Shown piece by piece: positions 63,764 through 64,000 of a DNA stretch of 64,000 nt. The stretch spans positions 91,873-155,872 of the forward strand of contig NZ_FNZV01000009.1 of NCBI RefSeq assembly GCF_900109555.1, in the 5' to 3' direction. Every line of letters starts with the position of its first letter. Positions within the stretch are counted from its first letter, which is position 1. The stretch comes from Pacificibacter marinus (GTDB lineage: Bacteria; Pseudomonadota; Alphaproteobacteria; Rhodobacterales; Rhodobacteraceae). Under the pieces are notes generated by a model, which searched no databases, was not told the origin of the DNA, and saw only the letters and a program-made list of their open reading frames with translations. Made by a program: the position numbers and the translations under genes.

Positions 63764-64000
63764 TTTTTTGAATTGATGTCTCGCAACATTGCGTTGTCCA
63801 ACATCTGTTCTGCCAACAGCTTCTTCAGCTTGCCGTTCTCGTCTTCCAACGCTCGCAACCGCTTCGCGTCAGACGGCTCCATGCCGCCATACTTCGATTT
63901 GTATTTATAGAACGTCGCCGAACTGATCCCGTGCCGCCGACACACATCAGCGGTCTTCTCGCCAGCTTCCTGCTCCTTGATCATCGCAATGATCTGTTCG
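63757..64000 (-). CDS. IS3-family transposase OrfA (N-terminus outside window)
   Basis: The visible part reads [40 protein letters not shown], then a leucine-zipper-like helix ([20 protein letters not shown]) and a C-terminal KKW. This is the HTH_Tnp_1 DNA-binding protein of IS3 elements. The frame continues past base 64000, so the start is not visible. Confidence 0.92.
   Translation of the reverse strand, partial: EQIIAMIKEQEAGEKTADVCRRHGISSATFYKYKSKYGGMEPSDAKRLRALEDENGKLKKLLAEQMLDNAMLRDINSKKW

Larger units (their letters stand above)
62863..64000 (-). mobile_element. IS3-family insertion sequence (IS407-type), truncated by window edge
   Basis: The left boundary is inferred at TGACCTGAGCCCC (62863), a terminal sequence of the IS407 type. 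It contains orfB and the 3' part of orfA, transcribed leftwards. Four bases before it, CCGT (62859-62862), could be the target duplication. The other end is outside the window. It has both genes apparently intact, so it looks recent and might be active. Confidence 0.85.

Overview
The window looks like the chromosome of a Roseobacter-group alphaproteobacterium (Rhodobacteraceae). Support comes from an iscR/iscS-sufB...sufCD...sufS iron-sulphur operon with an Irr-type box, a chpT histidine phosphotransferase, olsBA ornithine-lipid genes, an L21 with a helix-hairpin-helix tail and DUF3553/DUF2059 genes. It has two parts: ordinary core genome from 1 to about 39160, and an accessory island entered at tRNA-Asn from about 39236 to beyond the right edge.

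Core part. The 3' end of a RACo-like ASKHA protein is followed by tRNA-Gly(CCC) carrying a decayed integrase remnant, then tRNA-Arg(CCG). A long minus-strand operon (1388-10746) encodes Fe-S assembly: iscR, a cysteine desulfurase, sufB, six small or unassigned genes, sufC, sufD, a YIP1-type membrane protein and sufS. One inserted gene is a 52-residue, internally deleted YbjQ-like protein. The IscR has no cysteines in its cluster-binding loop. An Irr-type palindrome overlaps the inferred -10 of the operon. Next come a hydrolase and a tandem-HD protein, a thioesterase/M32 carboxypeptidase/ctaA operon, trmJ, a TenI/ThiE-like protein, olsBA, DUF3553, chpT, proBA-obgE, rplU-rpmA, and then a secreted/cell-surface cluster (28857-35641) built around a 1384-residue vWA protein. 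A phosphotransferase, a sensor kinase and an MBL-fold hydrolase end the core.

Island part. A tyrosine integrase (39369-41426) lies just after tRNA-Asn. It is followed by (a) a helicase-PLD fusion resembling the single-gene Mokosh type II defence protein MkoC; (b) a KfrA-like coiled-coil DNA-binding protein next to a truncated gene; (c) IS wreckage, an iteron-like region with about ten TGTCAC sites and a 58-bp perfectly alternating purine-pyrimidine tract; (d) a DMT transporter and a small ribbon-helix-helix regulator divergent from a three-gene operon (helical protein, zinc-finger/GIY-YIG nuclease, soluble FtsH-like AAA+/M41 protease); (e) a primase-polymerase plus helicase-like pair; (f) a four- to five-gene membrane operon (57121-62796) that is Zorya-like. 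The last encodes a coiled-coil four-TM protein, an anchored vWA-like protein, a MotA/ZorA-like protein and a MotB/ZorB-like protein that carries a C-terminal staphylococcal-nuclease domain. An IS3-family (IS407-type) element enters at the right edge.

Two direct copies of a roughly 103-bp sequence (46047 and 56215) bracket the 10-kb segment holding (c) to (e). A 38-bp scrap of the helicase-like gene is stuck next to the left copy. The Zorya-like operon with a nuclease fused to its stator subunit is the most interesting candidate for an undescribed system. The GIY-YIG/soluble-FtsH operon is the second.
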